The notes: generated by a model not told the origin, from the sequence alone. Counted from the first letter of the stretch, positions 8,179 through 18,593 are shown. The stretch is 64,000 nt of DNA from Nonomuraea longispora (GCF_004348345.1 NZ_SMJZ01000014.1:1-64000), one strand, 5' to 3'. Numbers and translations are program-made.

Positions 8179-9978
8179 CTAGTTGACCAGCACCCTCAGC
8201 GAGAACGTCGCCGAGCTGTCGGTCATCGACGTGCTCATGCCGACGGCCTTGAGCACCTGCGCGTTGGCCTTCTCGTCGCCCTGCATGGAGTTCAGGTACA
8301 GGCTCTCGATCTTGTCGAGGTCGACGAAGAGCGCCATGTTGGCCTCGTCCGGGTCGGCGATCGCCGTCTTGAACGTCTCCGAGTCGGCCAGCGTTCCCGT
8401 TTCGGCAAGCTTCTTGGCGTAGTCGTCCGTCGTCGCCACGGTGAAGACGCCGTCACCGGCGACCTTGGCGATCTGCGGAGCGCCCTGCCCGCCGTTGGCC
8501 ATCGCCTGCTGGATCTTGTCCAGGACGGCCTGTGCCCTGGCCGGGTCGGTGGCGATGCGCGCGCCGGCCCTGAACTGGTTGTCGCTCAGGCCCTCGCTGT
8601 CGACCGCGAACGTGAAGTTCTTGCCGAAGAGCGTCGCGAGGTCGCCCGGCAGCTCCAGCCCGTAGCGGGTCTTGATCTGCGCGAGCATCTGCTGGACGTC
8701 GGCGGAGCCGGTGGCCGTGGCCTGCTTCTCGATGTCGGCCCAGTTCTTGGTGAGGACCTGGTCGAGGCCGGAGATCGACAGGGCGCCGGCCGTGCTCGCG
8801 GGCAGGACACCCAGGTTGGCCGGAGGCAGGTCGCCCTGGGGGGTCATGCCCTTGGCGCCGTTGACGACGCCGGCCAGCTCGACGTAGGCGCTGTCGAAGC
8901 GGAGCGCGCCGGCGAACCTGGCGTCCTTGACCTGCTGGAGGCCCGCGGCCTGCTCGGGTGTCATCGCCTTCTTGGTCGCCTCGGCGATGCTGCCGACGTG
9001 GGCCCAGAACGACAACACGCCCTGCTCACCGAGCGCGGCGATGTCGTCGTTGAAGTCGGCGTTGTCACCCAGGCTGCCTTCTGCCTGCGCGTACTTGTCG
9101 GCGAGTTCCTGCGAGGCGGCGAGGAGCGCGTAGTCATCGCGGAAGGCGATGCCGTACCTGTCGCCGTCCATGAGCTTGGCGATGCCGGCCTTGGCCAGCT
9201 CCTCGTCCGTGACCTGCACGGCCACGGCGAAGTCGGGCTCGTCCTTGCCGGAGGGGACGGCGGCGAAGCCGATCCTGCTGCCCAGCCACGGGTCGACGTC
9301 CTGAGCGAAGTCGACCTGCGAGTCGTCGCCCTGGGTGATGGTGTCGAACAGCGCCTTGCGCGGGTCCTCGCCGGAGAAGGTGTCCTTGGTGGCCGTGAAC
9401 TTCCCGGCCAGCTGGAACAGCGCCACCTTCTGGTTGGCGGCCGGGTCGAGGTCGAGCCGGGCGTAGGCGAGGCTGTCGGCGGGCAGCACCTCGTGCGGCT
9501 GCGCGCCGCCGCCGATGGCGCCCACGGCCCACACGGCGCCGCCGCCGAGCAGCACCACGGCCAGCGCGGCCGCCACGGCGATGATCCACGTTTGGGGGCC
9601 CTTCCTGGGCGGCTGCGGCGGGCCGGCGCCGTCAGGGCCCTGCTGCTGCCAGCCGCCGCCCTGCGCGTACTGGCCCTGCTGCTGCCAGCCCTGCTCCTGC
9701 TGCCAGCCCTGCTGGGGCTGCTGCTGTTGCCAGCCGCCCTGCTGCCACTGCTGCTGTGGCTGCTGCCCGTAGGGAGGCTGCTGGCCGTACGGCTGCTGCG
9801 GCGGCGGCTGCTGGCCATAGCCCCCCTGGGCCTGCTGGCCGTAAGGCTGCTGCGGCGGGTACGGGCCACCCGATGACATCGGCATCGTCGGGGGGTTCTC
9901 CGGCTGCTGCCCCTGGTTCCAGTTGTATGCCGTGGTCCGGTCAGGGTCCTGACCGGACGGGGGATTATTCACAGACAT
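8179..9978 (-). CDS. DUF3352 domain membrane protein with low-complexity N-terminus
   Basis: The 599-residue protein has three parts. Residues about 1-125 are Gln/Pro/Gly/Tyr/Trp-rich with repeats such as PYGQQ and QQGWQQ, predicted to be disordered and cytoplasmic. Residues about 130-156 form one transmembrane helix (WIIAVAAALAVVLLGGGAVW). The remaining about 440 residues are an exported DUF3352 domain whose function is unknown. A GTG lies one codon upstream of the chosen ATG. A strong hairpin separates the gene from convergent cysM. The extended N-terminal tail may bind cell-envelope or division partners, an inference only. Confidence 0.85.
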   Translation of the reverse strand: MSVNNPPSGQDPDRTTAYNWNQGQQPENPPTMPMSSGGPYPPQQPYGQQAQGGYGQQPPPQQPYGQQPPYGQQPQQQWQQGGWQQQQPQQGWQQEQGWQQQGQYAQGGGWQQQGPDGAGPPQPPRKGPQTWIIAVAAALAVVLLGGGAVWAVGAIGGGAQPHEVLPADSLAYARLDLDPAANQKVALFQLAGKFTATKDTFSGEDPRKALFDTITQGDDSQVDFAQDVDPWLGSRIGFAAVPSGKDEPDFAVAVQVTDEELAKAGIAKLMDGDRYGIAFRDDYALLAASQELADKYAQAEGSLGDNADFNDDIAALGEQGVLSFWAHVGSIAEATKKAMTPEQAAGLQQVKDARFAGALRFDSAYVELAGVVNGAKGMTPQGDLPPANLGVLPASTAGALSISGLDQVLTKNWADIEKQATATGSADVQQMLAQIKTRYGLELPGDLATLFGKNFTFAVDSEGLSDNQFRAGARIATDPARAQAVLDKIQQAMANGGQGAPQIAKVAGDGVFTVATTDDYAKKLAETGTLADSETFKTAIADPDEANMALFVDLDKIESLYLNSMQGDEKANAQVLKAVGMSTSMTDSSATFSLRVLVN

Positions 9979-10158
9979 CACTCAACTCACAATGTGGACT
10001 TATGGCCACAGTGAAGGTAGCTGATGTTGGTAGACCACCGCTTGCAATGCGCTGAAGTACGACTTCCCACCAGGAGTCCCACTCGTGGCGGTACGCCTGC
10101 CGTCACGCGGCTACAGTAAGGGGGCACTAGAACTAAGTTCCAGACGAGGTGGGTGCGG

Positions 10159-10950
10159 ATGACGAAGTTCGACGAGGCGACACAGGCGATCAGGGTCGAC
10201 GACAACACTTATGATGTGTGCCTCGACCCGGGATACGGCATCGGCGGACCGCTCAACGGCGGCTACCTGCTGGCCGTGATCATGCGTGCGGCCGCGCAGG
10301 CCTCGCCGTTCGACCATCCCGTGACCACGAGCGCGCAGTTCCTGAAGGCGCCGGTCCCCGGCCCCGCCCAGATCGTCATCGAGCCGCTCAAAGTGGGCAG
10401 GACGGCCGCGTTCGCCAGGGCCACGCTCGTGCAGGACGGCGTGGCGCAGATCGCGAGCTCGGTCACGACCGCCACCCTGCACGGGGCCGAGCCGGTCTAC
10501 GCCGCCGAAGCGCCCTTCGCCATGCCCGGCATGGACGACTGCGTCCCGCTGCCCCACCCCAAGCCCGAGTCGGGCATGATGCTGAACGCCCAGATGGAGG
10601 TGCTGTTCGACCCGCCCACGATCGGCTGGCTGAAGGGCGAGCCCAGCGGCAGGCCGGAGTCGCGCGCCTACTTCCGGATGGCGGAGCCGCAGGACCCCGA
10701 CCCGTACGTGCTGGCCCTGGCCGTGGACGCGCTGCCGCCCGTGGTGTTCTCCGCGGGCGCGCGCGGCTGGGCGCCGACCGTGGACCTCACCCTGCACCTG
10801 CGAGCCCTGCCCGCACCCGGCTGGCTCACCGTGCTCTGCGGCGGCCGGCTCGTCTCGGACGGCTGGTTCGACGAGGAGGCGGAGGTACGCGACTCGACCG
10901 GCAGGCTCGTGGCCCAGTCGCGCCAGCTGGCCCGCGTCGGCAGGGGATGA
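10159..10950 (+). CDS. Thioesterase family protein (double hotdog, TesB-like)
   Basis: A 263-residue acyl-CoA thioesterase-like protein made of two hotdog repeats. The first half carries GIGGPLNGGYLLAVIMRAAAQ, the central hotdog helix, and HPVTTSAQFLKAPVPG. The second carries WAPTVDLTLHLRALP and ends in the RLVAQSRQLARV strand. Substrate is unknown. The ATG start has GAGG 9 bases upstream; a GTG two codons earlier is too close to the ribosome site. It is a single-gene unit followed by a hairpin. Confidence 0.82.
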   Translation: MTKFDEATQAIRVDDNTYDVCLDPGYGIGGPLNGGYLLAVIMRAAAQASPFDHPVTTSAQFLKAPVPGPAQIVIEPLKVGRTAAFARATLVQDGVAQIASSVTTATLHGAEPVYAAEAPFAMPGMDDCVPLPHPKPESGMMLNAQMEVLFDPPTIGWLKGEPSGRPESRAYFRMAEPQDPDPYVLALAVDALPPVVFSAGARGWAPTVDLTLHLRALPAPGWLTVLCGGRLVSDGWFDEEAEVRDSTGRLVAQSRQLARVGRG

Positions 10951-10954
10951 AAGT

Positions 10955-10979
10955 GTGGTGGCGGCCAAGGCGCCACCAC
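10955..10979 (+). terminator. Hairpin terminator after the thioesterase gene
   Basis: A perfect 9-bp stem (GTGGTGGCG and CGCCACCAC) with a 7-base loop starts four bases after the thioesterase stop. Confidence 0.65.
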
Positions 10980-11073
10980 ATCACCACCATGTTTCACTAA
11001 TGAGCGAGCGCGGCGCGCGACTGTGAGCATTCTTACGCAGAGTTGATCGGGCAGGTCGCCTACCCTCGAAGGC

Positions 11074-11997
11074 GTGCCGGACGCGAGTATTGGGATCTTC
11101 GACAGCGGGGTCGGCGGCCTGACGGTCGCCCGCGCGATCATCGACCAGCTGCCCTGCGAGTCGATCACGTACGTGGCCGACACGGCCCGCCAGCCGTACG
11201 GGCCGAAGAGCATCGCGCAGGTCCGCGCCTACGCCCTGGAGGTGATGGACCATCTCGTCGAGCACGACGTCAAGATGCTCGTGATCGCGTGCAACAGCGC
11301 GAGCGCCGCCGTGCTGCGCGACGCCCGCGAGCGCTATGACGTGCCGGTCGTCGAAGTGATCCAGCCCGCCACCAGGCGGGCGGTGCGCGCCACCCGCACC
11401 GGCAGGGTGGGCGTGATCGCCACCAGGGCCACCATCGACTCGATGGCCTACCACGACGCCTTCACCGCGGCGCCCGACGTGCGGCTCACCGGCGTGGCCG
11501 CCCCACGCCTGGTGGAGTACGTCGAACGAGGGGAGACGATGAGCGACGAGCTCATCGAGGTCGTCCGCGACTACCTGGAGCCCATCAGGGCCGCCGGGTG
11601 CGACACGCTCATCCTCGGCTGCACCCACTACCCGCTGCTCACCGGCGCCATCTCCTACGTCGCCGGCGACGGCGTGACGCTGGTCTCCAGCGCTGAGGAG
11701 ACGGCCAAGGACGTCTACCGCATCCTGCACGACCGCGGTCTGGCGGCAGGAGGCGAGGCCGCCCCCCGGCACCGCTTCCGCGCCACCGGCGACTCCCTGC
11801 TGTTCGCCCGGCTCGGGCGGCGCTTCCTGGGGCCGGAGATCGACGCGGTCGAGGTCGCACCGCTGGGGGGCACCACCTGGAACGGGCACTCGGCCGCACC
11901 CGTTTCCGGGGCTTGGAACGGCGGCGCGACAAGGGAGCACACCGGGATCGAGGGGCCCAGCGACGCGGAGCGTCGTACCGGGAAGGAGCCCACTTGA
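11074..11997 (+). CDS. murI: Glutamate racemase
   Basis: Makes D-glutamate for peptidoglycan. The 307-residue protein shows the two catalytic cysteines, Cys73 (ACNSAS) and Cys183 (LGCTHYP), and the N-terminal [11 protein letters not shown] with Asp10. It is about 40 residues longer than the usual 260-270; the extra C-terminal part is polar and lacks family motifs. The GTG start gives the conserved N-terminus. In mycobacteria the gene likewise sits between the cys cluster and the Rv1339-rph-rdgB genes. Confidence 0.95.
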   Translation: MPDASIGIFDSGVGGLTVARAIIDQLPCESITYVADTARQPYGPKSIAQVRAYALEVMDHLVEHDVKMLVIACNSASAAVLRDARERYDVPVVEVIQPATRRAVRATRTGRVGVIATRATIDSMAYHDAFTAAPDVRLTGVAAPRLVEYVERGETMSDELIEVVRDYLEPIRAAGCDTLILGCTHYPLLTGAISYVAGDGVTLVSSAEETAKDVYRILHDRGLAAGGEAAPRHRFRATGDSLLFARLGRRFLGPEIDAVEVAPLGGTTWNGHSAAPVSGAWNGGATREHTGIEGPSDAERRTGKEPT

Positions 11998-12145
11998 CTC
12001 GGGTCCCTGTCCGGTGGCACCGACACCGGTCCTGCTCGACGTCGTTCCGCCCGGACGGCGAACCGACGTGCACGGCGCCGCTCCGCGGCGTGTTCGCTCT
12101 CCTCCCCAGGGTCGAAGCCCGGGGTCCCCAGCGAAGGAGAAACCG

Positions 12146-12898
12146 TTGAAGGTGACCATCGTCGGATGCTCGGGGAGCTACCCCGGCCCCGACAGCCCCG
12201 CGTCCTGCTACCTCATCGAGGCGGACGGGTTCAGGATGGTGCTCGACCTCGGCAGCGGCTCGCTCGGCGCGCTCCAGCGCCACATCGGCCTTTACGACGT
12301 GGACGCCATCTGCCTGACGCACCTGCACGCCGACCACTGCCTCGACATCTGCGGCTATCACGTCGCCCGCACGTACGGGCCGGCGGCTCCGTACCCGCTG
12401 GTGCCCGTCTACGCGCCCGCGGATGCGCCGCGACGGCTGGCGGCGGCGTACGGCATGCCGGACGAGCCCGGCCTGGAGACGGCGTTCGACTTCGTGCCGC
12501 TGGAGCCCGGCTCGTACGAGATCGGGCCGTTCACGGTCACCGCCGGCCTGGTCAACCACCCGGTGGAGGCGTACGGCTTCCGGGTGGGCGGCGGCGGTAG
12601 GTCCGTGGCCTACAGCGGCGACACCGGCGAGTCCAACGAGCTGGTGAAGCTGGCCGCGGGCGCCGACCTGCTGCTGTGCGAGGCGTCTTTCGTCGACCGC
12701 CCTGACCTGCCGTCCGGCCTGCACCTGACCGGCCGCCAGGCCGCCGAGCACGCCGCCATGGCCGACGTGGGCCGGCTCGTGCTCACCCACCTCGTCCCCT
12801 GGAACGACGAGGCGACGGTGCTCGGGGAGGCCTCGGAAGGCGGCTACGGCGGCCCGATCGAACTGGCCCGCAGTGGCGCCGTCTACGACCTGGCCTGA
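12146..12898 (+). CDS. MBL-fold hydrolase, orthologue-like of Rv1339 (atypical cAMP phosphodiesterase)
   Basis: A 250-residue metallo-beta-lactamase-fold protein with HLHADH (His59, His61, Asp63, His64), SGDTGE supplying the bridging Asp, and a late LTHLVPW His. The TTG start is chosen because GAAGGAGA precedes it by 6 bases; an in-frame GTG two codons on would also serve. The gene lies between murI and rph as Rv1339 does, and that protein degrades cAMP. Activity here is inferred. Its 3' end overlaps the convergent MFS gene by 16 bases. Confidence 0.85.
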   Translation: MKVTIVGCSGSYPGPDSPASCYLIEADGFRMVLDLGSGSLGALQRHIGLYDVDAICLTHLHADHCLDICGYHVARTYGPAAPYPLVPVYAPADAPRRLAAAYGMPDEPGLETAFDFVPLEPGSYEIGPFTVTAGLVNHPVEAYGFRVGGGGRSVAYSGDTGESNELVKLAAGADLLLCEASFVDRPDLPSGLHLTGRQAAEHAAMADVGRLVLTHLVPWNDEATVLGEASEGGYGGPIELARSGAVYDLA

Positions 12899-14136
12899 AC
12901 CTCGCCGAAGTCGCGCATGCGGGGCAGCGGCGAGAACAACAGCGGCAGGAACGCCAGCAGCCTGCCCCCCATGAACACCCACAAGGCCTGCCGTACGCCG
13001 ATCTGCTGGGCCACCAGACCGCCGAGCAGCGCGCCCAGGGGCATCATGCCCCAGGTCATGAACCGCACCGACGCGTTGACCCGGCCGAGCACGTGCTCGG
13101 GGGTCACGGTCTGCCGGTAGGTGACCTGCCCCACGTTCAGCAGGACGGAGCTCCACGACAGGCCGATCGAGGTGATCGCGAAGAACACCGCCCGCCAGTC
13201 GGGCTCCGTCATCGGCAGCAGCAGGCCGAAGGGCGAGCCGACGGTGACGGCCAGCCAGGTCATCCGCGCGGTGCCGTACTTCCTGGACAGCCAGCCGCCG
13301 GTCAGGCCGCCCATCAGGCCGCCGATGCCGCCCGACATGAGCAGCACGCCGATGAGGCCGGGCGTGAGCATGACCTCGTCGGCCAGGAACAACACCGACT
13401 GTCCGAGTACGGCGCTCACGAAGAGGTTCATCGCCGCCGACGTGATCACGAACGTGCGCATCAGGCTGTCCTGCCAGACGTGTGCGAGCCCTTCGCGGAT
13501 GCCGCGTATCAGCGGCGTGGGCTCGGCGGCGGCCGGCGGTTTGTCCGGCGCCTTGATCCTGCTCAGGACGAGCACCGAGGCGAGCGCGCCGAGCGCCGTT
13601 GCGACCAGCGTGCGCGAGGCCCCCAGCAGTTGCACGAGCGCGCCGCCGATGGCGGGCCCCGACAACGACCCGCTGGAGCGTACGACCTCCAGCTTGGAGT
13701 TGGCGTCGGCGAGCTGCCCCGTGGTGATCAGATCGGGCAGGTAGGTGCGGTCGGCCACGTCGTTGAAGACCTGCGCCGCGCCCACCAGCAGCGCCACGAG
13801 GAACATCATCTCGATGGTCAGCACGCCCAGCTCGGCCGCGACGGGAATGCTGCCCAGCAGCAGGAACCTGGCCAGGTCGGAGACCATGAGCACGCGGCGC
13901 CTGCGCATCCGGTCGACCCACACCCCCGCGGGCAGGCCGATCAGCAGCAGCGCCGTCGTCTGCAGCGCCGACAGCAGGCCGACCTCTGTGGGGCCGGCGT
14001 GTAATACCAGCACGGCCACCAGCGGCAGCGCCACTCGCGAGATATTCGCGCCGAGTTCGTTGGCGACGTGAGAACTGAGGAACCGTAGGAAGTCAGGGTT
14101 TCGCAACACCCCCGTTGTCATTGCGTAAGGATCCAT
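12883..14136 (-). CDS. MFS transporter (drug/metabolite exporter type)
   Basis: About 417 residues with roughly 12 hydrophobic segments. The first-half signature is [21 protein letters not shown] (loop 2-3), and the N-terminus [25 protein letters not shown] fits the MFS_3/DHA3 group, which includes macrolide and tetracycline-type exporters. Start choice is open: ATG at 14136 is used, with 14157 and 14121 also in frame. The gene sits on the opposite strand inside a cluster that is contiguous in mycobacteria, so it is probably a later insertion. A palindrome overlaps its start region. Confidence 0.85.
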   Translation of the reverse strand: MDPYAMTTGVLRNPDFLRFLSSHVANELGANISRVALPLVAVLVLHAGPTEVGLLSALQTTALLLIGLPAGVWVDRMRRRRVLMVSDLARFLLLGSIPVAAELGVLTIEMMFLVALLVGAAQVFNDVADRTYLPDLITTGQLADANSKLEVVRSSGSLSGPAIGGALVQLLGASRTLVATALGALASVLVLSRIKAPDKPPAAAEPTPLIRGIREGLAHVWQDSLMRTFVITSAAMNLFVSAVLGQSVLFLADEVMLTPGLIGVLLMSGGIGGLMGGLTGGWLSRKYGTARMTWLAVTVGSPFGLLLPMTEPDWRAVFFAITSIGLSWSSVLLNVGQVTYRQTVTPEHVLGRVNASVRFMTWGMMPLGALLGGLVAQQIGVRQALWVFMGGRLLAFLPLLFSPLPRMRDFGEVQARS

Positions 14137-14149
14137 GTGTCGGACACAT
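14135..14149. promoter_or_regulatory. Palindromic operator at the MFS / rph divergent region
   Basis: The perfect palindrome ATGTGTC-G-GACACAT lies where the MFS gene begins, 40 bases before rph. It could be an operator for the exporter. If so, translation probably starts at the downstream ATG (14121). Confidence 0.5.
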
Positions 14150-14189
14150 TTGGTCAAGGGTGTCGTGGCGCGGAGATAGGGTGATCTGC

Positions 14190-14905
<716 letters not shown>

Positions 14906-14909
<4 letters not shown>

Positions 14910-15496
14910 AGATCGTGCTGGCCACCCGCAACGCGGGAAAGATCGCGGAGCTGCGCCGCATCCTGGCCGGGTTCGAGATCGTCGGGCTGGAGGAGTTCCC
15001 CGAGATCGGCGAGGTCGCCGAGACCGGCGTCACGTTCGAGGAGAACGCCCTGCTCAAGGCGCACGCCGTCGCCCAGGGCTCCGGGCTGCCCGCGGTCGCC
15101 GACGACTCGGGGCTCTGCGTCGACGTGCTCAACGGCATGCCCGGCGTCTTCTCCGCCCGCTGGTCGGGCAGGCACGGCGACGACCAGGCCAACCTCGACC
15201 TGCTGCTGGCCCAGCTGTCCGACGTGCCCGCCGACCGGCTGAGCGCCCACTTCGCCTGCACCGCCGCGCTGGCCGTGCCGTCGGGGGAGTCGCGGGCGGT
15301 CGAGGGCGTCCTGCCGGGCAGGCTCGTCAAGACCCCGCGCGGCACCAACGGGTTCGGTTACGACCCGATCCTGGTGCCCGACGGCTACGACCGCACGACG
15401 GCTGAGATGTCGCCCGACGAGAAAGACGCGATCAGCCACCGTGGGCGGGCCTTCCGCGCGCTGACGCCGATCGTGCGCGAGCTGCTCGGCTCGTAA
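14906..15496 (+). CDS. rdgB: Non-canonical purine NTP pyrophosphatase (RdgB/HAM1)
   Basis: A 196-residue house-cleaning enzyme that hydrolyses dITP, ITP and XTP. Conserved parts are [12 protein letters not shown] at the N-terminus, the metal-binding [22 protein letters not shown], and SHRGRAF at the end. GGAGG lies 10 bases before the ATG. It overlaps rph in an ATGA arrangement, the same pair as Rv1340-Rv1341. Confidence 0.96.
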
Positions 15497-15542
15497 CCAC
15501 CGCGTAAGAACCGCTGGGCACGGGCCGGCGTACCGTCGAGAC

Positions 15543-17258
15543 GTGCAGAGTAAATCGGTGGTGCCCGCCTGGGCCAGGGCTTTGCCGGGACTGGTCGCCG
15601 GGTGCGCGGCTCTCGGGACGGCGCAGCTCGTGTCCGCGTTCGTCGGGCCTGAGACGTTTCCCGTGCTCGCCGTGGGCGATGCGACGGTCGACCTGACGCC
15701 CGCGCCGGTCAAGGACTTCGCGATCAGGACGTTCGGTGAGAGCGACAAGGCCGTCCTCGTCGGTGGCGTGCTGGTGGTCGTGCTGTTCGGGATCGCGCCG
15801 CTCATCGGGATGCTGGCCCTGCGCCGGCTCGCCCACGGCTTCGCGGGGCTGGCCGCCTTCGGCGTGGTGGGCCTGCTGGCGGTGCTGACCCGGCCGGAGG
15901 CGGGGCTGCTGGACGCGCTCCCGACCCTGGCCGGCGTGGGCGTGGGCGCCTGGGTGCTGGCCTGGCTCGTGCGGCGGGCGACCGGCGACGGCGACCCCGC
16001 CCACGGGATCGAGGCCCGGCCGCCCCTGCACGCCGCCGAGGCCGGCGCGCCGACGAGCTCCTCCACGAGCGGTGCGCGCAGCGGTGAGGAGGGCGCCTCG
16101 GTGAGCAGCGCCGGGAGCGGGGCCGCAAGTGGTGGCGGCGGGGGTGTCGTGGAGCGGCCCGCCGTGATGTGGGTGGCGGGGGAGCCGCGGGTGTTCGACC
16201 GGAGGCGGTTGCTGACCGGCGCGGCCGGCGGCGTGGCCGCAGCCGGGGCCGTCTACCTGCTCGGGCAGACAATCGGCGGCAGGCAGAGCGTCGGCGTCGC
16301 GCGGGCCGGGGTGGCGCTGCCCAAACCCGCGACCCCCGCAAAGCCGATTCCGGCCGGCGCGGACCTGCGCATCGGCGGGCTGTCGCCGTTCGTCACGCCC
16401 AACAAGGACTTCTACCGGGTCGACACCGCGCTCATCGTCCCCCAGGTCAACCCGGACGACTGGACGTTGCGCATCCACGGCATGGTCGACCGGCCCGTCG
16501 AGATCACGTACGCCGACCTGCTGAGGATGCCGCTCACCGAGGCGGACGTCACGCTCACCTGTGTCTCCAACGAGGTCGGCGGTCCGCTGGCCGGCAACGC
16601 CCGGTGGCTGGGCGTGCGCATGGCCGAGGTGCTGCGCCGGGCCGGGCTGCAGTCCGGCGCCGACATGCTGCTGTCCACCTCCGCCGACGGCTTCACCTGC
16701 GGCACCCCGGTGGACGTGGTGATGGACGGGCGCGACGCGCTGTTCGCGGTCGCGATGAACGGCGAGGTGCTCCCCGTCGACCACGGCTTCCCCGTGCGCC
16801 AGGTGGTGCCGGGCCTGTACGGGTACGTCTCGGCCACCAAATGGGTCGTGGACATCAAGGTGACCCGGTTCGACAGGGACCAGGCGTACTGGACGCCCCG
16901 GGGCTGGTCGGCCAAGGGCCCGATCAAGACGCAGTCGCGCATCGACGTCCCGAAGGCGGCGGACACGCTGAAGCCTGGGCGCAACACGGTCGCCGGGGTG
17001 GCGTGGGCGCAGCACAAGGGGGTGGACGCCGTGGAGGTGCGCTTCGACGGCGGCGAGTGGACGCAGGCGAAGCTGGCCGAGGTGCCCGGGCCCGACACCT
17101 GGCGGCAGTGGTCCATCGACTGGGACGCCAGGCCGGGCGAGCACCGCATCGAGGTGCGCGCGACGGACGCGTCCGGCTACACCCAGACCGACCGGCTCGC
17201 GCCGTCAGCGCCTGACGGTGCGACGGGCCGGCACACGATCACGGTGAACGTCGTCTGA
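15543..17258 (+). CDS. Membrane-bound molybdopterin-dependent oxidoreductase (sulfite-oxidase fold)
   Basis: A 571-residue protein. The first about 145 residues hold several transmembrane helices, then a Ser/Gly-rich linker, then a further hydrophobic helix after DRRRLLTG (about 220-243). The catalytic domain carries the molybdenum-ligating Cys340 in LTCVSNEVGG, and GFPVRQVVPGLYGY with KWV is typical of the YedY/sulfite oxidase group. A C-terminal Mo-co dimerisation domain follows (EVRFDGGEWTQAKLAE). The multi-helix N-terminus replaces the Tat signal of soluble relatives. Natural substrate is unknown. Confidence 0.9.
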   Translation: MQSKSVVPAWARALPGLVAGCAALGTAQLVSAFVGPETFPVLAVGDATVDLTPAPVKDFAIRTFGESDKAVLVGGVLVVVLFGIAPLIGMLALRRLAHGFAGLAAFGVVGLLAVLTRPEAGLLDALPTLAGVGVGAWVLAWLVRRATGDGDPAHGIEARPPLHAAEAGAPTSSSTSGARSGEEGASVSSAGSGAASGGGGGVVERPAVMWVAGEPRVFDRRRLLTGAAGGVAAAGAVYLLGQTIGGRQSVGVARAGVALPKPATPAKPIPAGADLRIGGLSPFVTPNKDFYRVDTALIVPQVNPDDWTLRIHGMVDRPVEITYADLLRMPLTEADVTLTCVSNEVGGPLAGNARWLGVRMAEVLRRAGLQSGADMLLSTSADGFTCGTPVDVVMDGRDALFAVAMNGEVLPVDHGFPVRQVVPGLYGYVSATKWVVDIKVTRFDRDQAYWTPRGWSAKGPIKTQSRIDVPKAADTLKPGRNTVAGVAWAQHKGVDAVEVRFDGGEWTQAKLAEVPGPDTWRQWSIDWDARPGEHRIEVRATDASGYTQTDRLAPSAPDGATGRHTITVNVV

Positions 17259-17386
17259 TCCCTGTCATGGTTTGCTCTGTTTGCCCAGGTAGGGAGGGGA
17301 ACTCTGGCGGTCAATCTGCCTGACTTCACCTCCCTGGCACGGTGACGCCTCTACGATCGGTCGTCGAGCATGACAGGAGGCAGGCC

Positions 17387-18313
17387 GTGTTCCGCGAGCG
17401 CAAGCCGAGTGTCCGGTGGGTCCTTCAAGATGAGCGTTACGACCCTGTCGTGGCCGAAGGGGTGCGATGGCTCGACTACGAGCGGGCCGCCGAGGTGCCC
17501 CCTGACAGCGGCTCCACCTCGGCGAACCAGGCCGCCGCCTCGGTGCGCGAGCACCCCGCCGCCGACCCCGCCGGGCGCACCGGACGTGCTGAGCCCTGGG
17601 AGTGGCCGGCCTGCGAGGAAGACACCGAGCTCGGGAAGTCCGGGGAGCCTGAGCAATGGGCGGGGGACGCGGAGGTCGCCGAGCCGGTGGAACATGACTG
17701 GTTCGACGGGCCGCGGCGGCCGCCCAGGCTCGCCGACTCCCGTCCGTACGGCGTGCCCGGCGGGCTGGCCCGGCCGGACCCGCAGGTCGAGCGGGACCTG
17801 GCGGAGTCGATGACGCCAGGCACCCGCTTTCCCGACCCGCGTGGCACCTGGGTGCGGCTGATCAACGGCGGCGGGCCCGCCGACGACCCGTTCAGGGCCT
17901 CCAACGCCGCCGACTGCGCGCTGGCCGTGCTGTCCACCTGGCACGGCGAGCCCGCGACGGCCGCGCCGCGGCTGCCCGAGTACGACAGGATGGGCCGGCC
18001 GGTGCTGACCGGCGAGCGGGGCAGCCTGGCCAGGATCGAGCGGTGGGCGGGCCACCGCCTGCAGTACGCGGGGCAGGGGCGGCACGCCTACCCCCTGATC
18101 GCGCGGCGGCTGATCGACGCCGGGCACGGGGCGAGCGCCGTCATCGTGGTGCGCTGGCCCGGCGGCGGCTCCCACGCCTGGAACGCGGTCAACGCGGACG
18201 GCGAGGTGATCTGGATCGACGCGCAACGGGGGCACATGTCCGTCGAGCCGCCGTACACGACGGTGACCGGGGTGTTCTGCCTGATGCTCGACCGGCGGGG
18301 ACGGCCGCGATGA
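17387..18313 (+). CDS. Papain-fold toxin of the glutamine-deamidase type
   Basis: A 308-residue protein. The last about 160 residues form a glutamine-deamidase/papain-like toxin domain: Cys177 in NAADCALAV, His263 in SHAWNAVN and Asp278 in WIDAQRG make a plausible catalytic triad. The first about 145 residues are acidic, Pro-rich and unlike known delivery domains, with no signal peptide. The GTG start is chosen because a perfect AGGAGG lies 6 bases upstream; an earlier GTG at 17342 has no ribosome site. The domain is known from polymorphic toxins that deamidate a Gln in a target protein. Target and export route are unknown. The gene overlaps its small partner by four bases. Confidence 0.75.
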   Translation: MFRERKPSVRWVLQDERYDPVVAEGVRWLDYERAAEVPPDSGSTSANQAAASVREHPAADPAGRTGRAEPWEWPACEEDTELGKSGEPEQWAGDAEVAEPVEHDWFDGPRRPPRLADSRPYGVPGGLARPDPQVERDLAESMTPGTRFPDPRGTWVRLINGGGPADDPFRASNAADCALAVLSTWHGEPATAAPRLPEYDRMGRPVLTGERGSLARIERWAGHRLQYAGQGRHAYPLIARRLIDAGHGASAVIVVRWPGGGSHAWNAVNADGEVIWIDAQRGHMSVEPPYTTVTGVFCLMLDRRGRPR

Positions 18314-18579
18314 ACCTGGATCAGGCCAGGGCCGTGGCCGAGGAGTACTTCAACGGGGTGCGCCTGCCCGACGAGGCACTGCCGGTGGGGGTGTACGGGT
18401 TCGACGCGGGTTATGTCGCCTGGGTGCGGGAGCTGGACCCCGACGATCCCGCCAGGCTGCCGGACGTCGTGGGCGGCGGGTGCATCGTGATCGACCGGGC
18501 CACGGGCGAGGTGGTGGCCCGGCCGCTTCTCGACCCCGAGACGGTGGCCGAGTTGTGGCCCGGCCGCACACCTCGCTGA
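18310..18579 (+). CDS. Candidate immunity protein (Imm35/YrhB-like)
   Basis: An 89-residue acidic protein starting MNLDQARAVAEEYF and continuing to GGCIVIDRATGEVVARPL. The helix-strand pattern and the IDRATGEV strand resemble the YrhB/Imm35 immunity family that accompanies papain-fold toxins. ATGA coupling with the toxin stop ensures both are made together. Family membership is judged by eye and is the weaker half of the pair call. Confidence 0.65.
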   Translation: MNLDQARAVAEEYFNGVRLPDEALPVGVYGFDAGYVAWVRELDPDDPARLPDVVGGGCIVIDRATGEVVARPLLDPETVAELWPGRTPR

Positions 18580-18593
18580 GACCCGGTCGGCCG

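Noticed and set aside
9650..9870. Dense short repeats suggesting a CRISPR or microsatellite
   Set aside because: They are the codons of the Gln/Trp/Tyr/Pro-rich tail of the DUF3352 protein; spacing is irregular and no spacers exist. No CRISPR array was seen anywhere.
12001..12145. Upstream extension of the Rv1339-like protein
   Set aside because: The open frame upstream is Pro/Arg-rich and unlike the family; the TTG with GAAGGAGA fits better.
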